Shown here: one piece after another, positions 55,706-64,000 of the stretch
How the letters are laid out: each line of letters begins with the position of its first letter
How positions within the stretch are numbered: the stretch's first letter is position 1
Source: Bacteroidia bacterium
Lineage (GTDB): Bacteria > Bacteroidota > Bacteroidia > B-17B0 > Aurantibacillaceae
DNA: 64,000 nucleotides
Direction: 5' to 3'
Assembly (NCBI GenBank): GCA_026003255.1
Contig: BPGX01000009.1
Location: 47,224 to 111,223, forward strand
Translations under genes and position numbers: made by a program
The notes under the pieces: generated by a model
The model's database searches: none
The model's input: only the letters and a program-made list of their open reading frames with translations
What the model was told of the DNA's origin: nothing

Positions 55706-57663
55706 TGGATATTTCAATTATCATAGTAAATTATAATGTGCGTTTTTTTTTGGAGCAATGTATTCATTCTGTTTTGAAAGCAAAAGATGGTTTAGATATT
55801 GAAGTTATTGTAGTGGATAATCACTCTGTTGATGGGTCGGTGCAGATGTTGAAAGAAAAGTTTCCAGATGTGAAATTAATTGAGAATAAAGAAAATGTTG
55901 GTTTTTCTAAAGCGAATAATCAAGGGATTAAAATTGCAAAAGGAAAATATGTGTTGTTATTAAATCCTGATACGGTTTTGCAAGAAGATACATTAGTAAA
56001 GTGTTATGAATTTATGGAACAGCATTCGGATGCAGGTGCATTAGGTGTAAAGATGTTTGATGGAAAAGGAAGTTTTTTACCTGAATCCAAAAGAGGTTTA
56101 CCAACGCCGATGGTGGCGTTTTATAAGATATTTGGCTTGTCAAAGTTGTTTCCTAAATCAAAAGTATTTGGAAAGTATCATTTAACTTATTTAGATAAAG
56201 ATAGAAATCACAAAGTGGATGTATTATCGGGTGCATTTATGTTTATTCGTAAGGAGGTATTGGATAAGATTGGCGGATTAGATGAAGATTATTTTATGTA
56301 TGGGGAGGATATTGATTTGTCTTATAGAATTACGAAAGCAGGATATCATAATTATTATTTTTCGGAGACGAGCATTATTCACTACAAAGGAGAGAGTACG
56401 AAGAAAAGCAGTGTGAATTATGTGATAGTTTTTTATAAAGCGATGATGATATTTGCGGATAAACATTTTTCAAACTCGTATGCAAGTGTATTCAGGTTTT
56501 TGATTTATATTGCTATTTATTTCAGAGCAGGACTTTCTATATTGTATAGGTTTATTAAAACGATACTATTGCCATTGTTTGACATTATTGTTATTAGTGG
56601 ATTGCTGATAGCATTTGCATTCTGGTATGAAAAAGCGTTTAAGTTATCAGAGAATTATTTTGATAGAGTGCAATTGTATGTAGGAGTGATTTTATTTGCG
56701 TTTTTAATTGTTGGAAATGTTTTGTTTCAGGGAGGATATGCAAAGTATCCAAAGTATAAAAATATCTTTCAGGGCAATGTTTTTGGGTTATTGATAGTGT
56801 TGAGTATATATGCTTTGTTACCGGAGAGTTTGCGATTTTCAAGAGCCATTGTGGTGATGGGTTTTGTTTTGAGTTTGTTATATTTTACAATAAGCCGATG
56901 GTTGTTTTATTTTACGGGATTAAAAAAGTATTCTTATCTTTCTTCTGTTTTACCGAAGAATGTGTTAGTAGTAGGAGATGAAGAAGAGTTTGAACGAGTA
57001 AAAGAAATTTTGAAAAATATTCCTGTGCATACTAACTATCTTGGTTTGATAAAGACGAACGATTCATCGTCTCAACATCCTAATTTTTCAGGATATTTGA
57101 AGGATATTGAAGAAGTAGTACAATTAGAAAAGATAGATGAGGTTATTTTTTGTTCGAAACACTTACACGCAAAAGATATAATTTATTGGATGACAAAAAT
57201 GAGTTATTTACCTGTTCAATATAAGATAGCCCCGCCCAATGAATTGTATATTATAGGAAGCAATGATATTCACTCGCAAGGGGAATTGTATACATTGGAA
57301 TTCAAAACAATACTTTTACCTGAAAATCAAAGAATGAAACGTTTGGTAGATATTATTTTGTGTTTGTTTTTAATTATTACTTTGCCACTTACTATTTGGT
57401 TTTTCAGAAATAAAGGTCAGTTGATTAATAATCTTTGGAATGTATTCATTGGGAAGAGAACCTGGGTAGGATTTGGAAAATTTCGAGATAAAGATTTGCC
57501 AAATTTAAAGGCAAGTATTTTATTTATTGGAAAGATGAAAGGATATGATGAGCGTTCGGAAAAAGCAAAGGAATTAAGTTATATGTATTGCAAGGATTAC
57601 AAGCCGCTGACTGATGTTATTGCTTTTTTCAAATTATTTCATTTAATTGATAATGATGCTTGA
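55705..57663 (+). CDS. GT2 glycosyltransferase fused to a degenerate WcaJ/PssY-like membrane domain
   Basis: 652 aa. Residues 1-240 are a rhamnosyltransferase-like GT2 domain: SIIIVNYNVRFFLEQC, VVDNHSVDGS, LLLNPDTVLQED and GEDIDLSYRI. From about 265 there are five or so membrane helices (YIAIYFRAGLSILYRF; LLIAFAFWYEKAF). Residues about 415-520 look like the CoA_binding_3 domain of polyprenyl-phosphate sugar transferases (NVLVVGDEEEFERVKEIL; IDEVIFCSKHLHAKDI). The end (RMKRLVDIILCLFLIITLPL ... NLWNVFIGKRTWVGF) matches the sugar-transferase region but lacks the usual SLVGPRP. Probably a membrane-anchored glycan transferase for surface polysaccharide; the C-terminal part is likely non-catalytic. 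Confidence 0.8.
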   Translation: MDISIIIVNYNVRFFLEQCIHSVLKAKDGLDIEVIVVDNHSVDGSVQMLKEKFPDVKLIENKENVGFSKANNQGIKIAKGKYVLLLNPDTVLQEDTLVKCYEFMEQHSDAGALGVKMFDGKGSFLPESKRGLPTPMVAFYKIFGLSKLFPKSKVFGKYHLTYLDKDRNHKVDVLSGAFMFIRKEVLDKIGGLDEDYFMYGEDIDLSYRITKAGYHNYYFSETSIIHYKGESTKKSSVNYVIVFYKAMMIFADKHFSNSYASVFRFLIYIAIYFRAGLSILYRFIKTILLPLFDIIVISGLLIAFAFWYEKAFKLSENYFDRVQLYVGVILFAFLIVGNVLFQGGYAKYPKYKNIFQGNVFGLLIVLSIYALLPESLRFSRAIVVMGFVLSLLYFTISRWLFYFTGLKKYSYLSSVLPKNVLVVGDEEEFERVKEILKNIPVHTNYLGLIKTNDSSSQHPNFSGYLKDIEEVVQLEKIDEVIFCSKHLHAKDIIYWMTKMSYLPVQYKIAPPNELYIIGSNDIHSQGELYTLEFKTILLPENQRMKRLVDIILCLFLIITLPLTIWFFRNKGQLINNLWNVFIGKRTWVGFGKFRDKDLPNLKASILFIGKMKGYDERSEKAKELSYMYCKDYKPLTDVIAFFKLFHLIDNDA

Positions 57664-58324
57664 AGTGGTTTTGACAAAAGATAATTCGCCAACGATTTAC
57701 AATAGAGAGATGAATGCGTTCTATCATTCCGTTTTTGGTGCAATACAAGAAAGTGAATATGTTTTTATTAAAAATGGATTGGAGTATGTAAAAGATAAAT
57801 TTGATACAATCCATATTTTAGAAATAGGGTTTGGAAGTGGAATGAATTGTTTTTTGACTTATCAAAAGTGTGTTGAAGATGGTTTAGATAAAAAGATTAA
57901 TTATATTGGGATAGAGAAGTTTCCGTTAGATGTTCAATTGGTTGAAAAATTGAGTGAATTCCAGCCCTTTTGCAGAGATGTTGAAACATTTATGTTGATA
58001 CACGCTGTTGATATTACAGTTGATTTACATAAAAATTTTTTTGTAAGAAAGATGTGGATGGATATTCAAGATGCTTTGAAAGAAATTGAGAACAATTCCA
58101 TTCATCTGATTTATTACGATGCCTTTGCGCCTTCCAGCCAGCCAGAAATGTGGAAAAAGGAGATATTTGAGATATTATTTGAAAAGATAGTGAATGGTGC
58201 GGTTTTGGTAACATTTTGTGCAAAAGGACAATTTAAGCGGGATTTGAAGGAAATAGGTTTTGAAGTGCAAAGCTTGAAAGGTGCATTAGGAAAACGAGAA
58301 ATGACGAGGGCAATAAAAGTATAA
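57653..58324 (+). CDS. mnmD: MnmD-type tRNA methyltransferase (mnm5s2U pathway)
   Basis: Methylates aminomethyl-uridine at the wobble position of tRNAs. 223 aa from ATG 57653; the track start 57647 is a TTG and ATG 57656 is equally possible. NSPTIYNREMNAFYHSVFGAIQESEYVFIKNGL and ILEIGFGSGMNCFLTYQKC (SAM site) are characteristic of the MnmC N-terminal domain, as is IYYDAFAPSSQPEMW. The FAD-dependent MnmC2 half is absent, as in stand-alone MnmD. Overlaps the preceding gene by 11 bp. Confidence 0.9.
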   Translation: MMLEVVLTKDNSPTIYNREMNAFYHSVFGAIQESEYVFIKNGLEYVKDKFDTIHILEIGFGSGMNCFLTYQKCVEDGLDKKINYIGIEKFPLDVQLVEKLSEFQPFCRDVETFMLIHAVDITVDLHKNFFVRKMWMDIQDALKEIENNSIHLIYYDAFAPSSQPEMWKKEIFEILFEKIVNGAVLVTFCAKGQFKRDLKEIGFEVQSLKGALGKREMTRAIKV

Positions 58325-58328
58325 TGTT

Positions 58329-58751
58329 ATGAATTTACCAAAGTTTTTCAGGATAGCCGTATATGGTATGTTATTGCAGGATAATCGTTTGCTTCTGGCA
58401 AAAGAGATTATTCAAGGAAGAGAAGTTATGAAATTTCCGGGTGGAGGATTACAATTTGGAGAAGGAACAATAGATGCATTAAAAAGAGAATTTATGGAGG
58501 AATTGGATATATCCATTGAGATATTGCAGCACCTTTACACCACTGATTTTTTTGTTCAGTCCGCATTTCATAGAGATTATCAGGTAATTGCTATTTATTA
58601 TTTAGTTAAGAATTTGAATGATTTGCCAGTTACAAATTTTCAAAAAAATAATATAGAATTTATCTGGTGTTCCCCATTAGAGTTTGATGAAAATATGCTT
58701 ACATTTGAGACCGATAAAAAAGCATTGGAATATTTATTGAAACTTAAATAA
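58329..58751 (+). CDS. NUDIX hydrolase
   Basis: 140 aa. The Nudix box is complete: GGGLQFGEGTIDALKREFMEELDI fits Gx5Ex7REUxEExGU apart from the last Gly. It begins RIAVYGMLLQDNRLLLAKE, typical of general nucleotide-diphosphate hydrolases. The substrate is unknown. Five bp after mnmD on the same strand. Confidence 0.88.
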   Translation: MNLPKFFRIAVYGMLLQDNRLLLAKEIIQGREVMKFPGGGLQFGEGTIDALKREFMEELDISIEILQHLYTTDFFVQSAFHRDYQVIAIYYLVKNLNDLPVTNFQKNNIEFIWCSPLEFDENMLTFETDKKALEYLLKLK

Positions 58752-58758
58752 TTAAGAT

Positions 58759-59192
58759 ATGATTCAGAGAATTCAAAGTTTATATCTTTTAATACACAGT
58801 ATATTATCTGCGTTTTTATTTTTCTTTCCCTTTCAAACTAATATTGTAAACCTTTCTGAAATTAAGGATTTGCAATTGTCATTATTGAATTATGAAAATA
58901 CTTATTTGTTTTTAGCGGCTATTCTTAATTTAATTATTTTGGTAGATTCTTTGACGATTATTTTTTTATACAAGAATAGAAAATTGCAAATGTTGTTGTG
59001 TCATTATTTAACGGCAATGAATATTGCATTGTTAGGGTTAATGTATTTTGGGGCTAATCAGATAGAAGGATTACCCAACTTATAAATTATCTTTTATTGT
59101 TCCGGTATTAAAACATTGTTTTATCTCAATTAGCACGATATTTCATCAGAAAAGACGAAGAACTGGTAAGGTCAGCCAATAGAATCCGATAA
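58759..59192 (+). CDS. DUF4293 four-helix membrane protein, frameshifted near the 3' end as read
   Basis: The track ORF stops at 59085 (108 aa), but the family ending RKDEELVRSANRIR appears in another frame and stops at 59190-59192. At least one indel therefore lies between about 59080 and 59140. MIQRIQSLYLLIHSILSAFLFFFPF at the start and hydrophobic helices at about 5-25, 48-72, 78-98 and after the break fit the Bacteroidota DUF4293 family. Repaired length is about 144 aa. Function unknown. Seven bp after the NUDIX gene. Confidence 0.75.
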
Positions 59193-59945
59193 TAAGTTTT
59201 TGATTAAGAAGTAATACTATAGTTTGAAGAATGATAATGCCATCGTAACAAAGGTATACCAACAATCCCTTATAAGTTTCTGGAATAAAAAAACAGCAGG
59301 ACGAGTAATGAACCGATAATTAATGAAGTAAAAAAGAATATGGGAGATATAAATACAGAGGTAATAATGTTAAAGTAGAGTGAAAAGAATAAGTAATATT
59401 CTTGTCTTGTGAATACCAATATATTTTGGAATAGTGAGAAACTTGTCGGAGTGCATTGTCTGAATATCAAAAGGAATGGTCAGGAAAGCAATGAAAATGA
59501 ATTGATGAAGATAAAAAAATTGGAAGAAATTGTTTGGTATACCAGAGAATTAATAACAACCATATCGCAGCAATTACGAGAGGTTTAAGAATGATATTAC
59601 CCTCTGATAAGAGAAGTAAATTTTGGTGAATGGTAAAAATACAGAACAAAAGAGGCGATAAGCACGATGTTGATGTATTGTGTGATTTTGAAATTTTGCA
59701 GGAGTAATTTTATGAATACGGCTGCAAGAAAGATGGAAAGAGCAAGGATAGATGTGTTATTAAAAGTATTATCTTTTGTAAAGCGTAAGTAATAATAACC
59801 AGCAAAGCAAAGTAAAAAAGCGGATAAATAAAAAAGAGGATGAGTGTTGATGTTTAGGTAAAAGTAAAACAACTGGCTATGTGCCACAAAAGCCAACGCT
59901 GTGATGAATGTACCGAGGAGTTTGTGGGAGTATAAAAATTGGCAT
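59146..59945 (-). pseudogene. Polytopic membrane protein, frameshifted in several places as read
   Basis: Pieces in three frames join into one hydrophobic protein of about 265 aa: LYSHKLLGTFITALAFVAHSQLFYFYLNIN (about 59930-59840), YYYLRFTKDNTFNNTSI, then SEGNIILKPLVIAAIWLLLILWY, then SPIFFFTSLIIGSLLVLLFF, and finally YKGLLVYLCYDGIIILQT at about 59260-59210. The stop is about 59146 in the last frame, so it would overlap the end of the convergent DUF4293 gene. The probable start is ATG 59945. I recall a Bacteroidota family of such membrane proteins but cannot name it. No transport or catalytic motif is visible. Confidence 0.55.
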
Positions 59946-59963
59946 TAAAAAAACAAGTAAAGG

Positions 59964-60008
59964 AGCGTAAAAATATAATTTGTAGATTCAATTTACAACT
60001 TTTACGCT
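59964..60008. other. Imperfect inverted repeat upstream of the broken membrane gene
   Basis: AGCGTAAAA ... TTTTACGCT with an inner TTGTA ... TACAA pair forms a long hairpin in the gap before the repeat element. Could be a regulatory RNA structure or a residue of a mobile element. Confidence 0.35.
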
Positions 60009-60035
60009 TATTTAATTCTAAACTGAAAAATTTTA

Positions 60036-60254
60036 TCCAAAATTTATGTATTAGAAATTGGAATTTTTTCAAAGGAGATTGTTTCACTTCGTTTGCAATG
60101 ACGTCTTTTTTCTTCATTCTCATCAACTACCCTTCCACACTGCTATAAAAAATAAAAAAAAAGAGTGGAAGGGTGAAAATAAAAAATGAACGGAGAAATG
60201 CATCAATAAAGAGAAATTCGACACCTGCGAAGTGTCAAATGCATAATTTGGGTT
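60036..60254. repeat. Dispersed ~200-bp repeat with inverted ends, copy 2
   Basis: Same order of blocks as 27909-28103: a CCAAAATTTATGTATT-like left end, TTCAAAGGAGATTGTTTCAC, GCAATGACG, CAACTACCCTTCCAC with GTGGAAGGGTG as inverted pair, and a right end GCATAATTTGGG. The middle is longer than in copy 1. No coding capacity. Confidence 0.65.
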
Positions 60255-60483
60255 TATAGAACGTGGTTAGTTTCAGATTAAAAATAGATTTTCACGGATT
60301 ACGGATTTTTTGATGTGTGGTATTGAAAGTTTTTGTGTAAATTTGCAAACACAGTATGTTTGTTGGAATTTTAAATATATTTCTATTCAGAGTAATTCCT
60401 AGATAATCCTTTTTTTGTGTGATATAATACTTTTCGGGTCTTATCATTCATTAAAATTTTTAAATACATTAAAATTTTTAAAT
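60255..60483 (+). other. Leader region of the dab operon
   Basis: Contains CACGGATTACGGATTTTT (CAGATT-like reiteration), a candidate -7 element TAAATTTG at 60338-60345, and a perfect 18-bp tandem repeat at 60449-60484. If the box is used the mRNA leader is about 130 nt, long for this genome. Confidence 0.4.
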
Positions 60484-60484
60484 A
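60449..60484 (+). repeat. Perfect tandem repeat of 18 bp at the dabA start
   Basis: CATTAAAATTTTTAAATA occurs twice in direct succession, and the last base of the second unit is the A of the dabA ATG. Each unit contains the near-palindrome TTAAAATTTTTAA. Confidence 0.8.
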
Positions 60485-63020
60485 TGTTTATTCATACTAC
60501 TTTTGACAAGTCAAAAGTACTACATCATTTAAAGCATTTTCTTCCATCGCAAAGCCCATTTAAAAGAATTTTGTACATCATAACCTCTTGCATTTTTTTC
60601 AACATTATTCCTTTCATGAAGCCAATCATCTGGCCTCTAAAGTTTTTGGCTATAAAAACATATCCCAATATCTTTGAATACAGAAAATGGTTCCATGAAG
60701 GGAAAATAGACGAAAATATCATTCGCGAAACCATTATTCAACATAAAGGTCAGGAAAATCTGGATGAATATTTTTTTTCGGTTACTTATATGACAACGTT
60801 GATATTTCCTTTGAAGGAAGATTAGGAAGAATCATGCATTTATGGAAAGATTATTACCAAATCAACATCAGCAAATACGTTCAGCCCCAAATTGTTCCGG
60901 ATCATCAGCAATTATTTAGACCAGGGAATTAGTATTGTGGAAGTTCCCCATATAAAGATGGTGGCTTACTGGATAATGTTCGATACTTTGAACAACAGTC
61001 GCTTATATCCTCCTTTTTTGCTTAAGAATGGTCGTGCAAGGCAATGGCTTTTGAATAATAGTGAAGAACTGCAACTGGAATACCTATTAGAATTGCTTGT
61101 TGGAAAAGAAGAATGGTTTGAAGAATATCTGTTTGATGTATCATTTGAACACCCCGGGCTGGAGTGGTATGGTCAGTGTGATTGAAGACCATCCTGAATA
61201 TCTGATAAAACCAAGAAAAATTTCTCTGGAGGAATTTTTTAATACTGGAATTACTTTTTTCAAATTGACTATCTGGATTATAAAATTACATTCTTGGAAA
61301 GCTTTATCAGTTGTCACCTCTATGCCTCAACAGCATTTGTTTGATCAACCTGAAAAAAGATATTCACTTTGAACTATTGCACTTATGGCAGGAAGCTTAC
61401 GAATGGACGTATTATTACAAAATATTAAATGGAATAAAACAAAATCTCATTTCAAAATCTGACTCTGAACAACAAGCTAAAACTCCCGAATTTCAAACCA
61501 TACATTGCATTGACGATCGTGAAGAATCTTTCCGGAGATATATTGAATTATTAGCTCCGAATAGTAAAACCTATTCAACAGCCGGATTCTTCAATATTGA
61601 CGCATATTATCAACCGCAGCATAGCCATTTCAAAATGAAAATCGCTCCTGCTCCCGCTAAACCCAAGCACGTCATTAAAGAAATTATCAATACCGTACAT
61701 TATGATGAACATACAGATATACAATTAGAAGCACGACAAGAAAGTAATATCTCCGGATGGTTAATGTCGCAAACTATTGGTTTTTGGTCTGCCATTCGTT
61801 TATTTAAATACCTGTTTAATCCTGATAAAAATCCGGTTGCTATCTCTTCCGAAGACCATACGCATCCGGAAGCATCCCTGCAATGTGATTACACTTCAAG
61901 TGAAGGCGAATTAAAATATGGCTTTACGCTTGAAGATGCCGCTGACAGAACAGAGATATTATTAAAAAGCATCGGTCTTACGTCTCATTTCGCTCCACTT
62001 GTCTATATCATTTCTCACGGTGCAGGAAGCACGAACAATCCTTATTATGCTGCTTATGACTGTGGCGCCTGCTCAGGAAAACCGGGATCTGTAAATGCCA
62101 GAGCACTTAGTTATTTTTTGAACCGAACTGATATTAGAAAAATACTCATGAATCGTGGAATAAATATCCCTGAAACAACAGTGTTTATTCCTTGTTTACA
62201 CAATACAACCACGGATGAATTAGTGTATTATGATATTGAAAAATTAAATCCTTCTCAAAAAGAACTTTTTAAGAAACATCAAAACATTTTCAAATCAGCA
62301 CTCGAATACAATGCCAAAGAAAGAGCCAGAAGATTCGCCAACTTCAACATTAAACATCTGTCTAAAGAAGAAATTCATAAGAAAATCAAACAACGGCAGT
62401 ATTCCATTTTTGAGCCAAGACCGGAATACAACCATGCCACAAATGCTGTGTGCATAGTCGGAAATCTAAGTTTAACACGTAATTTATTTTTAGACCGAAG
62501 GGCGTTTTTACAGTCGTATGATTATAAGATGGACCCGGATGGAAAATTATTACTTGGACTGATGCGGGCACTTTCTCCGGTGTGCGGTGGTATTAATTTA
62601 GAATATTATTATTCCAGAACAGATAATCAAAAATTAGGTTCTGGTTCAAAATTACCTCATAATGTATTTGGTTTAATAAATGTAGCTAATGGGGCAGAAG
62701 GTGATTTGCGAATCGGCTTACCTTCTCAAATGGTTGAGATTCACGACCCGGTTCGACTGTTGATGGTCATTGAACAAAAACCGGACATTGTTCTACAAGT
62801 TTTAGAATCCGACTCTCATGTGTTAGAATGGTATAAGAACGAATGGATACATTTAGTTTGTTTAAATCCTGAAAGTAAAAAATACTATGTATATCGCGAT
62901 GAAAAATTTTTAGAACTGACTACGTTGAAAGAACAGCATTTAAAGAAAATTTCATTAGCAGAACTTGAAAATATTTTTGAAAAAGAATCTGAAAATCTTG
63001 ATGTTTATCAAATCATCTGA
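60484..63020 (+). CDS. dabA: DabA-type inorganic-carbon transporter subunit (DUF2309), 5' third frameshifted as read
   Basis: Peripheral subunit of the DAB bicarbonate/CO2 uptake system, carbonic-anhydrase-like. The repaired protein would be about 845 aa. MFIHTTFDKSKVLHHLKHFLPSQSPF starts it. The frame is then broken several times (60.57, 60.8-60.95, 61.18-61.37 kb), with family words such as HPGWSGMVSVIEDHPEYL in the shifted frames. From 61311 to 63020 it is intact. The zinc site has TIHCIDDREESFRRYIE (Cys and Asp), IISHGAGSTNNPYYAAYDCGACSG (His and Cys) and HNTTTDELVYYD. It is directly followed (2 bp) by dabB. Assignment by motif; activity not proven here. Confidence 0.85.
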
Positions 63021-63022
63021 AT

Positions 63023-64000
63023 ATGGAATTCATTCATCATCTTCTGACATCCATTTTAATCTTAAACATTATTGGATTTTTAGGAAGTTTATTTTTTGCG
63101 GAATACAAAGAAAAGCAGATAAAATATTATTGTTTCTCCATCGTGGGAATAATTTTTCTGCATCTTTTAATTTTAGTATTTCTACATCTTGTAAAGCATT
63201 TCCCATCATATGAATATTTACCTATTGCGTCTCTTTCATCATGGACATTATAGCTTTGACATTAACTTCTTATGGAATACTACAACACTGATTTTCTTAC
63301 TGACAGGGAACATTATTACCTTGTTGATTCTTTATTTTAGTGGTTATTACATGCATAGAGAAATTGGCTTACAAACGATTTTTTAATACTTTAATGTTTT
63401 TTTACTTTGCTTTTAATATTGTTGTTGCATCAGGTAATTTCACAACATTATTTATTGGTTGGGAATATCTGGGAATTTCTTCGTTTTTACTTATTGCATT
63501 TTACCGGGATAGATATTTACCGGTAAGAAATGCCCGTTAAAGTTTTTTCGGTATATCGGATAGGTGATATTGGTTTGATTATCTCTGTATGGGCATTACA
63601 TCAATTAGTTCACGAACAGGTTTTATTCTATGATTTGAAAGAACATTCTTTCGTGCTTGCCTATTTTGATAAAAATTATTGGATAACACTATTTATTGGT
63701 TTGTGGAATTTTGATTGCCGCCATTGGTAAATCAGCACTCTTTCCTTTTTCATATTGGTTGCCTCGTGCAATGGAAGGGGCCTACGGGATCTTCAGCTAT
63801 ATTTTATGGCGCCCTTTCAGTGCATGCCGGGATTCTGCTATTATTAAAAACCTATTATTTATGGTCAGAAATTTACGTTTTAAGAGTAGTAATGATTTTC
63901 GTAGGTCTTATCACATATTTTACTGCCAATAAATCTGCCAAACTACAATCCTCCATCAAACCTCAGATTGCTTATAGTTCCATAGTACAAATTGGAATCA
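63023..64000 (+). CDS. dabB: DabB-type proton-conducting membrane subunit (NuoL-like), frameshifted, right end beyond window
   Basis: Membrane partner of DabA, related to NADH-dehydrogenase/Mrp antiporter subunit NuoL. MEFIHHLLTSILILNIIGFLGSLF starts at 63023, 2 bp after dabA. Frames change at about 63215-63250, 63330-63360, 63530 and 63700-63710. Across them the family text is continuous: LTGNIITLLILYFSGYYMH, TTLFIGWEYLGISSFLLIAFYRD, VFSVYRIGDIGLIISVWALH and IGKSALFPFSYWLPRAMEGP, the lysine/arginine-bearing antiporter helices. The open frame continues past 64000 (QIAYSSIVQIGI). With DabA it forms the operon; cation coupling is inferred. Confidence 0.8.

Overview
The window is low-GC chromosomal DNA from a member of the phylum Bacteroidota. 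The evidence is several secreted proteins with type IX secretion (T9SS) C-terminal sorting domains, gliding-type adhesins with SprB repeats and a CHU_C end, a DUF4270 lipoprotein, and a DnaE with a built-in proofreading exonuclease. Many genes also have a TAnnTTTG promoter element close to the start codon and no obvious Shine-Dalgarno. I cannot place it below phylum with confidence. No rRNA, tRNA or CRISPR array was recognised by eye.

Layout. 1-8.0 kb: a lysine-rich protein cut by the window edge, a UvrA paralogue, and a beta-propeller/SpoIIE-phosphatase sensor. 6.7-13.7 kb: a sugar cluster probably making a nonulosonic (sialic-like) acid, with a class-III aminotransferase, an SDR dehydrogenase, a hot-dog thioesterase, a NeuB-type synthase and a methyltransferase. 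A HEAT-repeat/DNA-methyltransferase plus endonuclease restriction module sits in the middle of it and is followed by a second, diverged copy of the 3' end of the SDR gene. 13.7-21.9 kb: an Mla-type lipid ABC transporter pair, a tiny lipoprotein, a CsgG/TolB-like protein, a basic-tailed HTH regulator, a DUF4270 lipoprotein, YqgE, a TolB-like propeller and a polyprenyl-phosphate glycosyltransferase. 22-46 kb: housekeeping genes (topoisomerase IV subunit A, trigger factor, DNA polymerase III alpha, CorA, RecA, rhomboid, L20, L35) interleaved with a LysM protein, M1 and M43 T9SS proteases, a PhaE/phasin-like protein and a large outer-membrane propeller protein. 46-54.7 kb: two tandem paralogous giant adhesins, the second riddled with frameshifts. 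54.8-59.2 kb: methylmalonyl-CoA epimerase, thioesterase, a fused glycosyltransferase, MnmD, NUDIX and DUF4293. 59.1-64 kb: a broken membrane-protein gene, a dispersed repeat, and an operon for a DabA/DabB-type inorganic-carbon transporter that runs off the right edge.

Sequence quality is uneven. About 45 kb reads without any frameshift, but 10.5-12.1, 51.4-54.65, 59.1-61.4 and 63.2-64 kb contain many single-base indels, mostly insertions. Inside the second adhesin a clean internal repeat allows direct comparison and points to base-insertion errors in the consensus. The broken genes are therefore described as whole genes, with the frameshifts stated.

The most interesting item is the restriction module lodged in the sugar operon. 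The two SDR gene ends flanking it differ almost only at synonymous sites, which suggests it arrived together with a foreign allele of the neighbouring gene. Next are the DAB carbon transporter, a pair of about 200-bp dispersed repeats with inverted ends, and a PhaE-like protein without a nearby synthase.
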